Of a stretch of DNA of 64,000 bases, positions 30,038 to 40,451 are shown in pieces. The translations under genes were made by a program, and so were the position numbers. The notes under the pieces were generated by a model. The model had not been told where the DNA came from and ran no database searches. It was given only the letters and a program-made list of their open reading frames with translations. The stretch's first letter is position 1. Every line of letters begins with the position of its first letter. The DNA comes from Ruegeria atlantica (lineage in GTDB: Bacteria; Pseudomonadota; Alphaproteobacteria; Rhodobacterales; Rhodobacteraceae): the NCBI RefSeq assembly GCF_013033965.1, contig NZ_WQFE01000004.1:62001-126000 (forward strand). Direction: 5' to 3'.

Positions 30038-30562
30038 ATGAAAAAATCAATACCTCTTCTATTGGTCAGCACTCTGGCACTGGCGGCATGTAGCGGCTGG
30101 AGCGACTCGCGAGTAAATCCGACCAATTGGTTTGGATCCAGCACACCTGCGCCTACCTCGGTATCGCCGAACGATGCCAATGCCCTAGTGCCCGAAGACA
30201 ATGAAGGCCCCAGACTTTTTTCGCGTCCCGAAGAGGAACTGATCAGCTTTCCCATTGCCAAAGTAGATGAGCTGCGTATCGACCCCACTTCAACCGGGGC
30301 AATCGTTTACGCCAAAGGCACGGCAAGCAGACAGGGGGCCTATAATGCTCGTCTTGTCCGCGTGGAAAGCGAAGAGAACGAAAAGAACGGCGTTCTGGAA
30401 TACACGTTCGAGGTCAGCTACCCGGATTATGCAACCAATCAGGGCACCGAGAGATCGCGTGAAGTAAGCGACGCCGACACGCTTGGACGGTCCGAGCTGC
30501 GAAACATACGTCTGGTTCGGGTTCGCAGCCAGAGTAATACGTTGGAATCCCGGCGGCGCTGA
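30038..30562 (+). CDS. hypothetical lipoprotein, 174 aa
   Basis: Signal peptide MKKSIPLLLVSTLALAAC with the lipobox LAAC and lipidated Cys18. Then follows a Ser/Pro/Thr-rich linker (about 20-50) and a compact C-terminal part ending in basic residues. No known domain is recognised; proteins of this shape are common in the roseobacter envelope. It is divergent from sufE and converges on rnd. Confidence 0.75.
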   Translation: MKKSIPLLLVSTLALAACSGWSDSRVNPTNWFGSSTPAPTSVSPNDANALVPEDNEGPRLFSRPEEELISFPIAKVDELRIDPTSTGAIVYAKGTASRQGAYNARLVRVESEENEKNGVLEYTFEVSYPDYATNQGTERSREVSDADTLGRSELRNIRLVRVRSQSNTLESRRR

Positions 30563-30568
30563 CAGCCT

Positions 30569-31726
30569 CTAAAGCGAAACGACCTCTACAGATTGCCCCT
30601 TGGCGGCCAGAGCAATCTTGCCGTCACACAGTTTCAGGGCATCCTCGCCAAATACCTCAAAACGCCAGCCTGACATCGAAGGCAGCTCACGCTCGCCCGC
30701 AGCCAACTGATCCAGTTCAGAACTGGTCGCGATCAGTTTGGCCGCCACCCCCGAGCTTTCGGTTTTGGACTTAAGTAACACGCGCAGCAGATCGGCCAGC
30801 GCAGGGTTGACCTTTAGCTTGTCGCGGCTGTTGTCAACGCTCGGCAATTTATCGGCAGGGCAACTCACGCCCCGTTTCACTGCCGCCAAAATACCATCCG
30901 CAATCGCACCCTTGCGCGCCTCGCGCAGCAGCAGGCGCGAGCCGCCTAGATCCGACGGGGTTTTTGGCTTGGTCGAGGCAAGCTCGATCAGGGCGTCATC
31001 CTTGAATACCCGGCTTCGTGGTACATTATTCTCTTGCGCATAGGCTTCGCGAAACTGCGCCAGCTCTCTCACCACCGCCAGGAATTTGGCCGAATTCGTC
31101 CGCGTTTTCACACGTTTCCACGCATCTTCGGGGCGTATGTTGTAGGTCGCTGGCTGTGTCAGAGTGCGCAATTCTTCGGACACCCAATGGCTGCGCTGCG
31201 ATTTCTTCAACTCGGCGGCCAGATATTCGTAGATCTGCCGCAGATGGGTGACATCCGCCAAAGCATAGGTTTTTTGTGCGTCTGTTAGCGGCCGACGTGA
31301 CCAATCGGTGAACCGCGAAGTCTTGTCGACGCCCTGCTTGCAGATCTTGCGCACAAGTGTCTCGTATCCGACCTGCTCACCAAAGCCGCAGACCATCGCC
31401 GCGACCTGAGTGTCGAACAAAGGTTGCGGGAATACAGAAGCTTCGACCCAAAAGATCTCAAGATCCTGTCGCGCGGCGTGAAACACTTTGACCACGCTTT
31501 CGTCGCGGAACAGCTCATAAAGCGGTTCCAGCGACAGGCCATCGGCCAAAGGGTCGACCAAAACCGCGCTATCCTCATCATCAGACGGAACTGCAAGCTG
31601 CACCAGACAGAGTTTTGAATAGTAGGTCCGTTCGCGCAGAAACTCGGTATCTACGGTGACATAGTCGTATTCCGCCGCGGCCTTGCAAAAATCGGCCAGC
31701 TCTTGCGTCGTCGTCAGGGTTTTCAT
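30569..31726 (-). CDS. rnd: ribonuclease D
   Basis: 385 aa 3'-5' exoribonuclease acting on tRNA precursors. The DEDDy exonuclease motifs are visible: VTVDTEFLRERTYY (Exo I), VKVFHAARQDLEIFW (Exo II) and the YALADVTHLRQIYEYL region (Exo III). The HRDC-type helical part follows (about 210-380). Length matches the family. Confidence 0.94.
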   Translation of the reverse strand: MKTLTTTQELADFCKAAAEYDYVTVDTEFLRERTYYSKLCLVQLAVPSDDEDSAVLVDPLADGLSLEPLYELFRDESVVKVFHAARQDLEIFWVEASVFPQPLFDTQVAAMVCGFGEQVGYETLVRKICKQGVDKTSRFTDWSRRPLTDAQKTYALADVTHLRQIYEYLAAELKKSQRSHWVSEELRTLTQPATYNIRPEDAWKRVKTRTNSAKFLAVVRELAQFREAYAQENNVPRSRVFKDDALIELASTKPKTPSDLGGSRLLLREARKGAIADGILAAVKRGVSCPADKLPSVDNSRDKLKVNPALADLLRVLLKSKTESSGVAAKLIATSSELDQLAAGERELPSMSGWRFEVFGEDALKLCDGKIALAAKGQSVEVVSL

Positions 31727-31842
31727 GCGCGGTGCTGTTCTTGCTCTTGTTCTGTGCGGCTGATTATCTGTTTCATACCGTACCCAGCCGTATTGCGGAC
31801 CATAGGCTGAATGTCACACGCGTGTAAATCATCCTAAGACGT

Positions 31843-32439
31843 TCAGGGCAGCAACACCGGAGTCCGATCCCCACTGGCGTAACGGCGCAACACTGCGGGG
31901 TAGAGTTTATGTTCCCACACCAGCACCCGGGCAGCCAGATCCTCTGGCGTGTCAGCTGGTTCAATATTCACGCGCGCCTGACCCAGGATTGGACCGTCAT
32001 CCAAAGCTGCGGTGACTTCGTGGACCGAACATCCATGTTCGCCATCCCCGGCCTCGATAGCGCGCGCGTGGGTGTTGAGACCTTTGTATTTAGGCAGCAG
32101 CGAGGGGTGGATGTTCAGCATCCGCCCCTGAAAACGCGATACGAAATCGCCCGTCAGAACCCGCATGAACCCGGCGAGGCAAACGATATCGGGTTGCGCG
32201 GCTTCCAGTGGTTTCAGCAACTCGGCCTCAAACGCTGCGCGGTCGCCTTTGAACGGGCGGTGATCGACTGACGCCGTTGGGATGCCACGCTCGGCCGCCT
32301 TTTTCAGCCCACGCGCGTTCGCGTCATTCGACAGAACCAGACAGGGTCGCGCTGGATGGTCGCCGGTCATGCCGTCAACCAGCGACACCATGTTCGAGCC
32401 CCCGCCCGAGATCAGAATTGCGACGCGCTTGTGGTTCAC
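31843..32439 (-). CDS. purN: phosphoribosylglycinamide formyltransferase
   Basis: 198 aa, third step of purine synthesis using 10-formyl-tetrahydrofolate. Motifs are [27 protein letters not shown], the substrate loop [17 protein letters not shown] and [19 protein letters not shown]. It overlaps purM by 4 bases on the same strand, so the two are translationally coupled. Confidence 0.96.
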   Translation of the reverse strand: MNHKRVAILISGGGSNMVSLVDGMTGDHPARPCLVLSNDANARGLKKAAERGIPTASVDHRPFKGDRAAFEAELLKPLEAAQPDIVCLAGFMRVLTGDFVSRFQGRMLNIHPSLLPKYKGLNTHARAIEAGDGEHGCSVHEVTAALDDGPILGQARVNIEPADTPEDLAARVLVWEHKLYPAVLRRYASGDRTPVLLP

Positions 32440-33482
32440 AACAGCTTGCCTGAATAGGCCATGCCCGGCGCCCCGGTCACAGTTCCGATCCGCGCAACTG
32501 TTTCACCTGTATCGGCCAGCAAAGTTGCCAGAGCATCCGCGCGATCCGCGTCACACGCGACGATCATGCCAATGCCACAGTTGAACGTCTTCAGCATTTC
32601 GGCCTCAGCAATACCACCGGTTTCGGCCATCCAGCGGAATACAGCTGGCAGGTCCCAGGAATTCAGGTCGATCTCTGCACCCAGCCCCTCGGGCAGCACG
32701 CGCGGCAGGTTTTCAGTCAGACCACCGCCAGTGATATGGGCCAGTGCATGCACGCCCCCTGCTCGGATTGCCTGCAACGCCGGTTTCACGTACAGACGCG
32801 TGGGCGTCAGCAATGCCTCACCCAGCGAACCGTCACTGAACGGAGACGCCGCGTCCCAGCCCAGCCCCGAAATCTCGACCAGTTTGCGCACCAAGGAATA
32901 GCCGTTGGAATGCACTCCGTTCGACGCCAGCCCCAAAAGAACGTCGCCTTCCTGAACGCCTGCGGGTAAATGCGCACCACGCTCCATTGCTCCAACAGAG
33001 AACCCGGCCAGATCGAAATCGCCATCCGGGTACATGCCAGGCATTTCCGCGGTTTCACCGCCGATCAGAGCGCATCCGGATTGAACACAGCCTTCGGCAA
33101 TGCCTTCGATGATCCGTGCGGCCGTTTCGGTATCCAGCTTGCCGGTTGCAAAATAATCCAGGAAAAACAGGGGCTCAGCACCCTGACAGATCAGGTCGTT
33201 GACACACATGGCCACGAGGTCGATTCCCACACCATCGACAACGCCGGTATCAATAGCGATGCGCAACTTGGTGCCAACACCGTCGGTGGCACCAACCAGA
33301 ATTGGGTCCTGATATCCGGCATCTTTCAGATCGAACAGAGCGCCAAAACCGCCCAGCCCGCTCATTACACCCGATCGGTTGGTGCGTTTTGCGGCCGGCT
33401 TGATCCGGTCGACAAGAGCATTCCCCGCATCAATATCAACGCCTGCATCGGCATAGGTGATTCCGTTCTTGCCCGTCGTCAT
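32436..33482 (-). CDS. purM: phosphoribosylformylglycinamidine cyclo-ligase
   Basis: 348 aa, ATP-dependent closure of the imidazole ring to AIR. Conserved blocks are [43 protein letters not shown] and [24 protein letters not shown] at MTTGKNG begins the family N-terminus; the upstream frame is open but unconserved. Confidence 0.96.
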   Translation of the reverse strand: MTTGKNGITYADAGVDIDAGNALVDRIKPAAKRTNRSGVMSGLGGFGALFDLKDAGYQDPILVGATDGVGTKLRIAIDTGVVDGVGIDLVAMCVNDLICQGAEPLFFLDYFATGKLDTETAARIIEGIAEGCVQSGCALIGGETAEMPGMYPDGDFDLAGFSVGAMERGAHLPAGVQEGDVLLGLASNGVHSNGYSLVRKLVEISGLGWDAASPFSDGSLGEALLTPTRLYVKPALQAIRAGGVHALAHITGGGLTENLPRVLPEGLGAEIDLNSWDLPAVFRWMAETGGIAEAEMLKTFNCGIGMIVACDADRADALATLLADTGETVARIGTVTGAPGMAYSGKLL

Positions 33483-33589
33483 GGCCAGCCCCTTATGTAT
33501 GGTTCCCGCGCGGGTTATTCGATTGTGCGACTTGTTGCAACGGTCAGGCTTGACGCGGCTGTTCACCGTGGTACTCAAAGCGCTCAGAC

Positions 33590-33666
33590 GGGCCTGTAGC
33601 TCAATTGGTTAGAGCAGAGCGCTCATAACGCTTTGGTTGCGGGTTCAAGTCCTGCCGGGCCTACCA
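33590..33666 (+). tRNA. tRNA with CAT anticodon (Met elongator, or Ile2)
   Basis: 77-nt cloverleaf with encoded CCA. D arm GCTC/GAGC, anticodon loop TCATAAC between GCG and CGC, variable loop TTGGT, T arm GCGGGTTCAAGTCCTGC. The acceptor stem is GGGCCTG against CGGGCCT, so pair 1-72 is G-U. It lacks the initiator features. An Ile2 (lysidine-modified) tRNA and an elongator Met tRNA share CAT and I cannot separate them with certainty. Confidence 0.88.
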
Positions 33667-33699
33667 AAATCACCGTCCAAAACATCACAATCCAGAACA

Positions 33700-35019
33700 T
33701 CACCGTCCTATGATGATATCTGCGCAAAGGCCACCCAACCGCTCGCTATGGCCAAGGCGAAGTACGCCGCCATGTGCGCGAGCGATATCCGATACAATTG
33801 CCAACCCAAGACCAACGCCGCTGCCTTGATTCTGGTTGCGCGCGGGATCAAGGCGCGAGAACGGCTTGACCGCCTCGGAGCGCTGTTCGGCCGGGATGCC
33901 CGGACCGTCATCTTCGACCCGGATGCGCATGGTTTTGGGCGTCAGGGACAGGCTTACCTCGGCCCGGTTGCCGTATCGCACCGCATTGCCAATTAGGTTC
34001 TCGACCGCACGGCGAATGGCCATCGGGCGCAGCATCGCGGAGCCGTCACCTTCGACCGAGACCAATTCTGCCTGATGACCTGCGCGCCGCGCGTCTTCGG
34101 TGATCTGACGCAACAGCACAGCAGGCTCGATGGCTTCGGCGGCACCCTCTGCGGCACCGCGTGAGAAATCGAGAAACGCATCCAGCAGCAATTGCATTTC
34201 ATCCACGTCCTGTTTCAGCGGCGCTGCCTCATCCTCGGGCAGCATGGAAAGACCCAGCTTCAGACGCGTCAGCGGCGTTCTCAGGTCGTGACTGACACCC
34301 GACAGCATCATCGTGCGCTGTTCCATCTGACGCTCGATTCTTGCCCTCATTTCCAGAAACGCACTGCCGGCTGCACGCACTTCAATTGCCCCTCCCGGCG
34401 AATACGGCACCACCCTGCCCCGACCAAAGGCCTGCGCGGCGTCGGCAAGACGGGTAATGGGCCGCAACTGGTTGCGCATATAAAGAAACGAGATCGAGGT
34501 CATGACTACGGCAAAGAACACCATAGTCACAATCAACTGATGCGGTGCCGCGGGCGACAGGCGGCGGCGATCCAATGTCAGCTGCAGAATCCCCAGATCG
34601 GTCTCGAGATACAAACGCGCCTCGTCGCCCGACGGCAATGCCACAGCCGTCAGATCAGGCAGCCCCGCGCGTAAATTGGCCTCGACCTGCGGCGCGATGA
34701 AGTCGTACCAACGCCGCCTGTCTGTCGCAGGATCCTGATTGGCATCGACAAAGCGGGCCTTCATGTCGAGCGCGGACAAATCCTGACGTATGGCCGCCAG
34801 CGCCTGCTGCTGCGTTTCAGCGTTTTGCATGGTTTCAAGGATCAACATTACCTCACGCGTAGCCGTTTTGGTCATCTGCGCGGTGACGTCCTCGAGATGC
34901 TTTTGCAAAAAGGCAATCCCAACCACCAACAGCACTACGACAACCGGCAGAACCAGAATCAGCGCTGCGCGGGCATAGAGGCTGCGCGGCATATAGTGTT
35001 TGAGCCATCGACTGGACAT
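33700..35019 (-). CDS. membrane sensor histidine kinase (EnvZ-like), orphan here
   Basis: 439 aa. TM1 is at about residues 15-37 and TM2 at 161-181, enclosing a periplasmic sensor of about 120 residues. A HAMP domain follows (to about 235), then the phosphoacceptor His244 in SGVSHDLRTPLTRLKLGL, and an ATPase domain with the N box (AVENLIGNAVRYG), the DDGPGIP box and GSGVGLGLAIV. No response regulator gene lies next to it, so its partner is elsewhere. It is divergent from the MBL-hydrolase gene with a 44-bp gap. Confidence 0.9.
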   Translation of the reverse strand: MSSRWLKHYMPRSLYARAALILVLPVVVVLLVVGIAFLQKHLEDVTAQMTKTATREVMLILETMQNAETQQQALAAIRQDLSALDMKARFVDANQDPATDRRRWYDFIAPQVEANLRAGLPDLTAVALPSGDEARLYLETDLGILQLTLDRRRLSPAAPHQLIVTMVFFAVVMTSISFLYMRNQLRPITRLADAAQAFGRGRVVPYSPGGAIEVRAAGSAFLEMRARIERQMEQRTMMLSGVSHDLRTPLTRLKLGLSMLPEDEAAPLKQDVDEMQLLLDAFLDFSRGAAEGAAEAIEPAVLLRQITEDARRAGHQAELVSVEGDGSAMLRPMAIRRAVENLIGNAVRYGNRAEVSLSLTPKTMRIRVEDDGPGIPAEQRSEAVKPFSRLDPARNQNQGSGVGLGLAIVSDIARAHGGVLRLGHSERLGGLCADIIIGR

Positions 35020-35063
35020 GCGCTAAACCTAACGGGCTGATCCGCCAAGAGAAAGAGCTCAGA

Positions 35064-35978
35064 ATGCAGGCGCCCGACGATTTCAACCCGCCACCCGGTC
35101 AGGCGATGGACTTACAACCCGGGCTGCGGCGGATACTGGCCCCAAACCCATCCCCGATGACCTATCGCGGCACGAACACGTACCTTTTGGGTGAGCGTGA
35201 TTTGGCGGTCATTGACCCCGGCCCCCTGAACGACGCGCATCTTGATGCGATTCTGGGCGCGTTAAGGCCCGGCCAACGGATCAGCCACATCATCGTTACC
35301 CACAGCCATCTGGACCATTCGCCGCTTGCAGCACCCTTGGCCGCGTGTACAGGTGCGCCAATATTGGCCTTTGGCGGACCACAGGCCGGGCGCAGCGAAG
35401 TGATGACGCAACTAGCGCGCCAGGGTCTGGCCGGAGGTGGCGAGGGAATCGACACCGCGTTCCGCACCGATATCGAGGTGGCCGATGGTGAGATTATTGC
35501 AGGCGATGACTGGCAACTAGAGGTCATCCATACGCCCGGTCATCTGGGCAATCACATCGCCCTGGGGTGGGGCGATGTCTGCTTTACGGCCGATCACGTC
35601 ATGGGATGGGCCAGCTCGCTGGTCTCTCCTCCGGACGGGGATCTGACGGACTTCATGCGGGCCTGCCAGAGGTTGCGCGCCCGCGACTGGTCGGTGTTTC
35701 ACGCGGGCCACGGCGCACCGATAACCCACCCCACTGATCGGTTGGACTGGCTGATCAATCACCGGCTGACACGCGAGGCGCAGATACTGGCGGCGCTGGA
35801 AGACCAGCCCGGAACCGCCCGCCAAATAGCCGAGCGCATCTATACCGACACGCCAACCGCGCTTTTGCCTGCGGCCGAGCGCAATGTGTTTGCGCATCTG
35901 GTTGATCTTTATGGAAAATCACAAGTCACAACGCCTACGCCGCTGTCGGTGGATGCCAAGTTTTTCAGGCGAGCATAA
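35064..35978 (+). CDS. MBL-fold metallo-hydrolase (LACTB2-like)
   Basis: 304 aa. The zinc motif H-x-H-x-D-H is at residues 80-85 (VTHSHLDHSPL), with later HTPGHLGNH and FHAGHGAPI histidines and the FTADHVMG aspartate, so both metal sites appear complete. A winged-helix-like tail (EDQPGTARQIAERIY) is typical of the LACTB2/GLX2-like branch, which includes endoribonucleases and thioester hydrolases. Substrate is unknown. Confidence 0.86.
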   Translation: MQAPDDFNPPPGQAMDLQPGLRRILAPNPSPMTYRGTNTYLLGERDLAVIDPGPLNDAHLDAILGALRPGQRISHIIVTHSHLDHSPLAAPLAACTGAPILAFGGPQAGRSEVMTQLARQGLAGGGEGIDTAFRTDIEVADGEIIAGDDWQLEVIHTPGHLGNHIALGWGDVCFTADHVMGWASSLVSPPDGDLTDFMRACQRLRARDWSVFHAGHGAPITHPTDRLDWLINHRLTREAQILAALEDQPGTARQIAERIYTDTPTALLPAAERNVFAHLVDLYGKSQVTTPTPLSVDAKFFRRA

Positions 35979-36055
35979 ACTGTTAGAACTTTTTTTCCGT
36001 TTGATGCAGTTCCCCTCTGGACGGGCAAAAAACGGGTTGTTATACGCCCCTCAGT

Positions 36056-36130
36056 TCCGGCGTAGCTCAGCGGTAGAGCAGTTGACTGTTAATCAATTGG
36101 TCGTAGGTTCGATCCCTACCGCCGGAGCCA
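36056..36130 (+). tRNA. tRNA-Asn (GTT), copy 1
   Basis: 75-nt cloverleaf with encoded CCA, acceptor TCCGGCG/CGCCGGA, anticodon loop CTGTTAA giving GTT, and T arm GTAGGTTCGATCCCTAC. The flanking promoter-like sequence is shared with the second copy. Confidence 0.97.
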
Positions 36131-36261
36131 AAAACCCCCACATATCGACGAGTTAACGCGGCCACGATTTTGGTGCTTTTTGGATTGATGTCCTTTTGGC
36201 GAAAAAAGTTCTGCCCCCCTCTGGACGCGGTAGAAACAGGTTGCTATACGGCGCGAACCGT

Positions 36262-36336
36262 TCCGGCGTAGCTCAGCGGTAGAGCAGTTGACTGTTAATC
36301 AATTGGTCGTAGGTTCGATCCCTACCGCCGGAGCCA
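36262..36336 (+). tRNA. tRNA-Asn (GTT), copy 2
   Basis: Identical in sequence to the copy 206 bp upstream. The 50 bp before each copy are also related (CCCCTCTGGACG ... GGTTG-TATACG), so a tandem duplication carried the promoter with the tRNA. Confidence 0.97.
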
Positions 36337-36356
36337 TTTATACCAAAATCAGGCAC

Positions 36357-37976
36357 TTAGCCCATCAGGGCATCCTCAAAGTCCGCGCGCAGATTGCGTT
36401 TCAGGACTTTGCCTGTTGCGTTCAACGGTAGTGCGTCCACAAAGACGACCTTGTCGGGCACCTGCCATTTGGCGATTTTACCGTCGAAATAAGCCAGTAA
36501 CTCCTCTTCGCTTGGATCTGCACCTTCTGCTTTGACGGCCACCAGCAAGGGGCGTTCATCCCATTTCGGGTGGGGCACACCGACAACGGCTGCCGTGGCC
36601 AGCTGCGGGTGGGCAACGGCGATATTTTCCAATTCGACCGAGCTGATCCACTCACCGCCTGATTTGATGATGTCCTTGGACCGGTCGCGAATTGTCATGT
36701 ACCCGTCCGGGTCCAGCGTTGCGACGTCTCCGGTCGCGAACCAGCCGTCCTGCAGAAGGTCTTCGTCCTGCATCAGATAATAGCTGTCCAAAACCCAATG
36801 TCCGCGCACCATCAGATCGCCCTGCGTGACGCCATCATGGGGCAGATCCTTGCCGTCATCATCGACGATCTTAAGCTCGACACCATAAGGCGGGCGGCCC
36901 TGGCTTTCGCGCAGCTTGTGTTGTTCTTCGGGCGGAAGATCGAAGTGCTTTGCCATAGGATGGTTTGCAGTTCCCAGCGGGCTCATCTCGCTCATTCCCC
37001 AGGCGTGAACAGTATCGACACCATAAGTCTCGCGGAAGGTTTCGATCATCGAAGGCGGGCATGCGGCCCCGCCAATGACTGTGCGACTCAGGCTCGCCAG
37101 TTTGCTGCCCGATTTCTCGGCATGTGCCAGCAAGCCTTGCCAGATCGTCGGAACCCCCATCGCCAGCGTCACGCCGTAGGTGTCGACCAGATTCACCAGG
37201 GCTTCGCCATGCAAGCCGGGCCCCGGCAGCACCATGCGTGAGCCCGACATGGCGCAGGCATAGGGCGATCCCCAAGCGTTGACGTGGAACATCGGAACGA
37301 CAGGCATCACAACATCCATGGCCGAGAATCCGATGACGTCCCGAGTGTTCGATCCAAAACTGTGCAGAACAGTCGAGCGGTGGGAATACAGAACCCCTTT
37401 GGGATTTCCCGTTGTGCCAGAGGTGTAACACAGGCTGGACGCCGTGTTTTCATCAAAACTAGGCCATCGGAAATCGTCGTCGCCTGTTTCGATTAGTTCA
37501 TCATAGAATTCAACGCCGGGGATTTGAGCAATGGCATCCTCATTCCGTGGCCCCATCAAAACGAAATGGCGGACCTTGGACAGGTGTTCCTGCAGGGCCG
37601 CGACCAATGGGATGAATGTCGCATCAAAGAACAGAACCCGGTCTTTGGCGTGGTTAATGATGTAAGTCAGTTGTTCGGGAAAAAGCCGGGGGTTCACCGT
37701 GTGGCACACGAATCCCGTGCCAGACGCCGCATAGTAGATCTCAAGGTGCCGCCTGTTGTTCCAAGCAAGCGTGCCAATGCGGTCCTGAGGTTCCAACCCC
37801 AGCTTGGTCAGCGCTGATCCCAGCTTTCGCGCGTTTTGCGCCACCTGTGCCCAATTGGTCTGCGTGACCGAACCATCGGTTTCGACCGAATAGATCTCGG
37901 TCTGACCATGATAGCGTTCGGCGTGATCAATCAGCGACGAAATCAGCAAAGGCTGCGTCATCATCTGTCCCAGCAT
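36357..37976 (-). CDS. medium-chain acyl-CoA ligase, DmdB-like
   Basis: 539 aa ANL-superfamily enzyme that adenylates a carboxylic acid and transfers it to CoA. Core motifs are the P-loop [46 protein letters not shown] and the C-terminal lysine region [15 protein letters not shown]. The N-terminus [24 protein letters not shown] and the length resemble the 3-methylmercaptopropionyl-CoA ligase DmdB of Ruegeria as I remember it, which would place it in DMSP demethylation; a general fatty-acyl-CoA ligase role is equally possible. GGGAGG 6 bases upstream supports the start at MLGQ. A GntR-type palindrome lies about 130 bp upstream. Confidence 0.86.
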   Translation of the reverse strand: MLGQMMTQPLLISSLIDHAERYHGQTEIYSVETDGSVTQTNWAQVAQNARKLGSALTKLGLEPQDRIGTLAWNNRRHLEIYYAASGTGFVCHTVNPRLFPEQLTYIINHAKDRVLFFDATFIPLVAALQEHLSKVRHFVLMGPRNEDAIAQIPGVEFYDELIETGDDDFRWPSFDENTASSLCYTSGTTGNPKGVLYSHRSTVLHSFGSNTRDVIGFSAMDVVMPVVPMFHVNAWGSPYACAMSGSRMVLPGPGLHGEALVNLVDTYGVTLAMGVPTIWQGLLAHAEKSGSKLASLSRTVIGGAACPPSMIETFRETYGVDTVHAWGMSEMSPLGTANHPMAKHFDLPPEEQHKLRESQGRPPYGVELKIVDDDGKDLPHDGVTQGDLMVRGHWVLDSYYLMQDEDLLQDGWFATGDVATLDPDGYMTIRDRSKDIIKSGGEWISSVELENIAVAHPQLATAAVVGVPHPKWDERPLLVAVKAEGADPSEEELLAYFDGKIAKWQVPDKVVFVDALPLNATGKVLKRNLRADFEDALMG

Positions 37977-38103
37977 GGACATCCTCCCATTGTCAGCACC
38001 GCTCTGTTGGGCAGTGCTGTCTGCTTGCCCGAAGCCTCTTGTCCGCGTGCGCAAAGCAGAGAGTTCAGGGCGTTCCCTAGTAACCGACCCTGCCAATCAT
38101 TTA

Positions 38104-38116
38104 ATTGTCTGACAAT
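38104..38116. promoter_or_regulatory. putative GntR/FadR-type operator
   Basis: ATTGTC-T-GACAAT is a perfect 13-bp palindrome that matches the FadR-subfamily pattern TnGTnnnACnA. It is about 130 bp upstream of the acyl-CoA ligase start on that gene's strand. No GntR gene is in the window. Confidence 0.5.
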
Positions 38117-38127
38117 AAAAGAATGCA

Positions 38128-38146
38128 GCCTGCCTTTACGGCAGGC
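38128..38146 (-). terminator. hairpin after pgi
   Basis: GCCTGCC pairs with GGCAGGC around TTTAC, about 15 bases beyond the pgi stop. Read on the minus strand it is followed by UGCAUUCUUUUAUUG, a modest U run. Probable but weak terminator of the zwf-pgl-pgi operon. Confidence 0.6.
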
Positions 38147-38160
38147 CGCCAAAAAACACG

Positions 38161-39774
38161 TTACTGATCGCGGTGACGCATGGCATAGGCGACCAAAGCA
38201 GCGGTCGAACCGTCCTTGCCGGATGTGCTTTCTTCACCGTCAACGATCGGGCCGAGAGATGTGGCAAGTTCCTTACCCAACTCAACGCCCCACTGGTCGA
38301 ATGAGTTGATGCCCAGCAAAACACCTTCGACAAACACCCGATGTTCGTACAGCGCGATGATCTGGCCCAGAACAAACGGCGTAAGCTTTGGATACATCAA
38401 CGTTGTGGAAGGACGGTTACCTGGGAAAACACGGTGACGGGCTTGCCGTTCCAGCTCGTCCCCTTCCAGCCCCTTCTCCGCCATCCGTTGTCGTGCTTCA
38501 CCCAGCGACCGGCCGCGCATCAGCGCTTCGGACTGTGCAAGGCAATTGGCCAGCAACAGGCGGTGATGGTGGGTCAGTTCCGGTTCGTGCCCTTCGGCCG
38601 CAACCATGAATTCACACGGGATTACATCGGTGCCCTGATGGATCAGTTGATAGAACGCATGTTGCCCATTTGTGCCTGGCTCGCCCCAGACGACGGGACC
38701 CGAAGACACGGTCAGAGTGCTGCCGTCCATGGCAACAGACTTGCCGTTCGACTCCATCTCAAGCTGTTGAAAATACGCGGGCAATCGCAAAAGGCGTTGA
38801 TCATAGGGCAACACAGCCCGGCTGGCATGGCCCAGGACCTGACGATGCCAAACACCGACCAAGGCCAGCATAACCGGCATGTTCTCGGCCCAGTCGGCGG
38901 CGCGGAAATGTACATCCATCGCCTCGCCGCCGCGCAGGAACGCGTCAAAGGCATTTGATCCGACGGCGATCATCACCGGCAAACCAACCGGCCCCCAGAC
39001 CGAGTATCGCCCGCCGACCCAATCGGCAAAACCGAACACGCGCTCTTCGGGGATGCCAAAGGCTTGGGTTTTGTCCAGCGCGCTGGAAACGGCAGCAAAC
39101 TGCTTGCCCGGATCGCCACCGCCGTCTTCCATCCATGCCCGTGCGGTTCGGGCGTTGGTCATCGTTTCGATCGTCGTGAAGGTCTTGGAGGCGACAATTA
39201 CCAAAGTCCGCGTCGGATCAAGCTGGCGCAGCGTATCGGCGATATGTGCGCCGTCCACATTCGAGACATAATGTAGCCTTGGTCCGTCGTGATAAGGTGC
39301 CAGCGCATGCGTCGCCATCACCGGACCCAAATCCGAACCACCGATGCCGATATTCACCACATCGGTAAACGCGCCCCCTGCCCCTGTGAACGCTCCACCA
39401 CGCACTTCTTCGGCAAAAACCCGCATCCGTTGCAACGTGTCCATAACGTCGGGCATGACGTCCAGCCCATCGACCTCAACCGGACCACCGTCCAGATTGC
39501 GCAGCGCGGTGTGCAATACCGCACGACCTTCGGTTTCGTTGATCTTTTCACCATCGAACATTGCCGCGCGTCGTGTAGCCAGATCCGCATCATTACACAG
39601 CGCGATCAGGGCATCCCGGACTTCGTTGGTGATCTGGGTTTTGGAGTAATCAAACAGCAGATCCCCGGTGGACGCAGAAAAATTCTGCGCGCGGTTCGGG
39701 TCGCTTTCAAACAGCCCGAGGATGGCCTTGTCCTGCGCGTCGGATGCAAGATTTTTGAGCGGGTCCAACTGCAT
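38161..39774 (-). CDS. pgi: glucose-6-phosphate isomerase
   Basis: 537 aa. Interconverts glucose 6-phosphate and fructose 6-phosphate. Signatures are [19 protein letters not shown], the [13 protein letters not shown] phosphate loop, and the C-terminal [13 protein letters not shown] block. GGAG lies 8 bases before the start at MQLDPLKN; a start 18 bases further upstream would run over pgl. It is the last gene of zwf-pgl-pgi. Confidence 0.96.
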   Translation of the reverse strand: MQLDPLKNLASDAQDKAILGLFESDPNRAQNFSASTGDLLFDYSKTQITNEVRDALIALCNDADLATRRAAMFDGEKINETEGRAVLHTALRNLDGGPVEVDGLDVMPDVMDTLQRMRVFAEEVRGGAFTGAGGAFTDVVNIGIGGSDLGPVMATHALAPYHDGPRLHYVSNVDGAHIADTLRQLDPTRTLVIVASKTFTTIETMTNARTARAWMEDGGGDPGKQFAAVSSALDKTQAFGIPEERVFGFADWVGGRYSVWGPVGLPVMIAVGSNAFDAFLRGGEAMDVHFRAADWAENMPVMLALVGVWHRQVLGHASRAVLPYDQRLLRLPAYFQQLEMESNGKSVAMDGSTLTVSSGPVVWGEPGTNGQHAFYQLIHQGTDVIPCEFMVAAEGHEPELTHHHRLLLANCLAQSEALMRGRSLGEARQRMAEKGLEGDELERQARHRVFPGNRPSTTLMYPKLTPFVLGQIIALYEHRVFVEGVLLGINSFDQWGVELGKELATSLGPIVDGEESTSGKDGSTAALVAYAMRHRDQ

Positions 39775-39779
39775 CTGTG

Positions 39780-40451
39780 TTACTCCGCCCAATGAACCGT
39801 CATTCCGGTCAGCGCCGCAGCGATCGGTGCCTCTTCCGGTGGCAGAGACATGGCCTTATCCAACGCATCACGCTTGGCGGCGCCAAAGATAATCAGGTGT
39901 TTCGACAACGCTCCGTCCAGCACCGGGCCGGTCAGCGTGATCCGCGCCTCGGGTTGGGTTTCGGGACGGGCGACTGCAAGCGGCGGCGCGTGGCTGTCCA
40001 GCGCGGTCTCAAGCCCCTCCATCCCCGGAAACAGAGAAGCTGTGTGCATATCCTCGCCCATTCCAAGAACCAGAACCGACAAGGGCAAGACTGGTGTAAT
40101 CAGGGATTCGATTTCCGGCAGGACATCGCCCGGCTCTTTACCTTCAACATACAGCGGCACGTATTGAGCTGCCGAAGCCCGGTTCGTCAGCAAACGCTGC
40201 CGGATCAGCCGTTCGTTAGAACGATCACTATCGCCGGGAACACAACGTTCGTCAGTGGGCAATACCCGCACCCGATCCCATTCCAGATCGGCTGCGCAAA
40301 GGCCGTCGAACACCGGCCCGGGGGTCGTGCCGCCCGGCACGGCCAACGAGACCGTATCGTGATGCAGCAAGGCGGCCTCCAACTCTCCGGCCAAGGCGTT
40401 TGCGACATCAATTGCCAGCATGTCGCGATCAGCATATTCCTGAATCTTCAT
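39780..40451 (-). CDS. pgl: 6-phosphogluconolactonase
   Basis: 223 aa. Hydrolyses 6-phosphogluconolactone in the pentose phosphate and Entner-Doudoroff routes. Key segments are [40 protein letters not shown] and [16 protein letters not shown]. It overlaps zwf by 4 bases and lies 5 bases before the pgi start. Confidence 0.95.
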   Translation of the reverse strand: MKIQEYADRDMLAIDVANALAGELEAALLHHDTVSLAVPGGTTPGPVFDGLCAADLEWDRVRVLPTDERCVPGDSDRSNERLIRQRLLTNRASAAQYVPLYVEGKEPGDVLPEIESLITPVLPLSVLVLGMGEDMHTASLFPGMEGLETALDSHAPPLAVARPETQPEARITLTGPVLDGALSKHLIIFGAAKRDALDKAMSLPPEEAPIAAALTGMTVHWAE

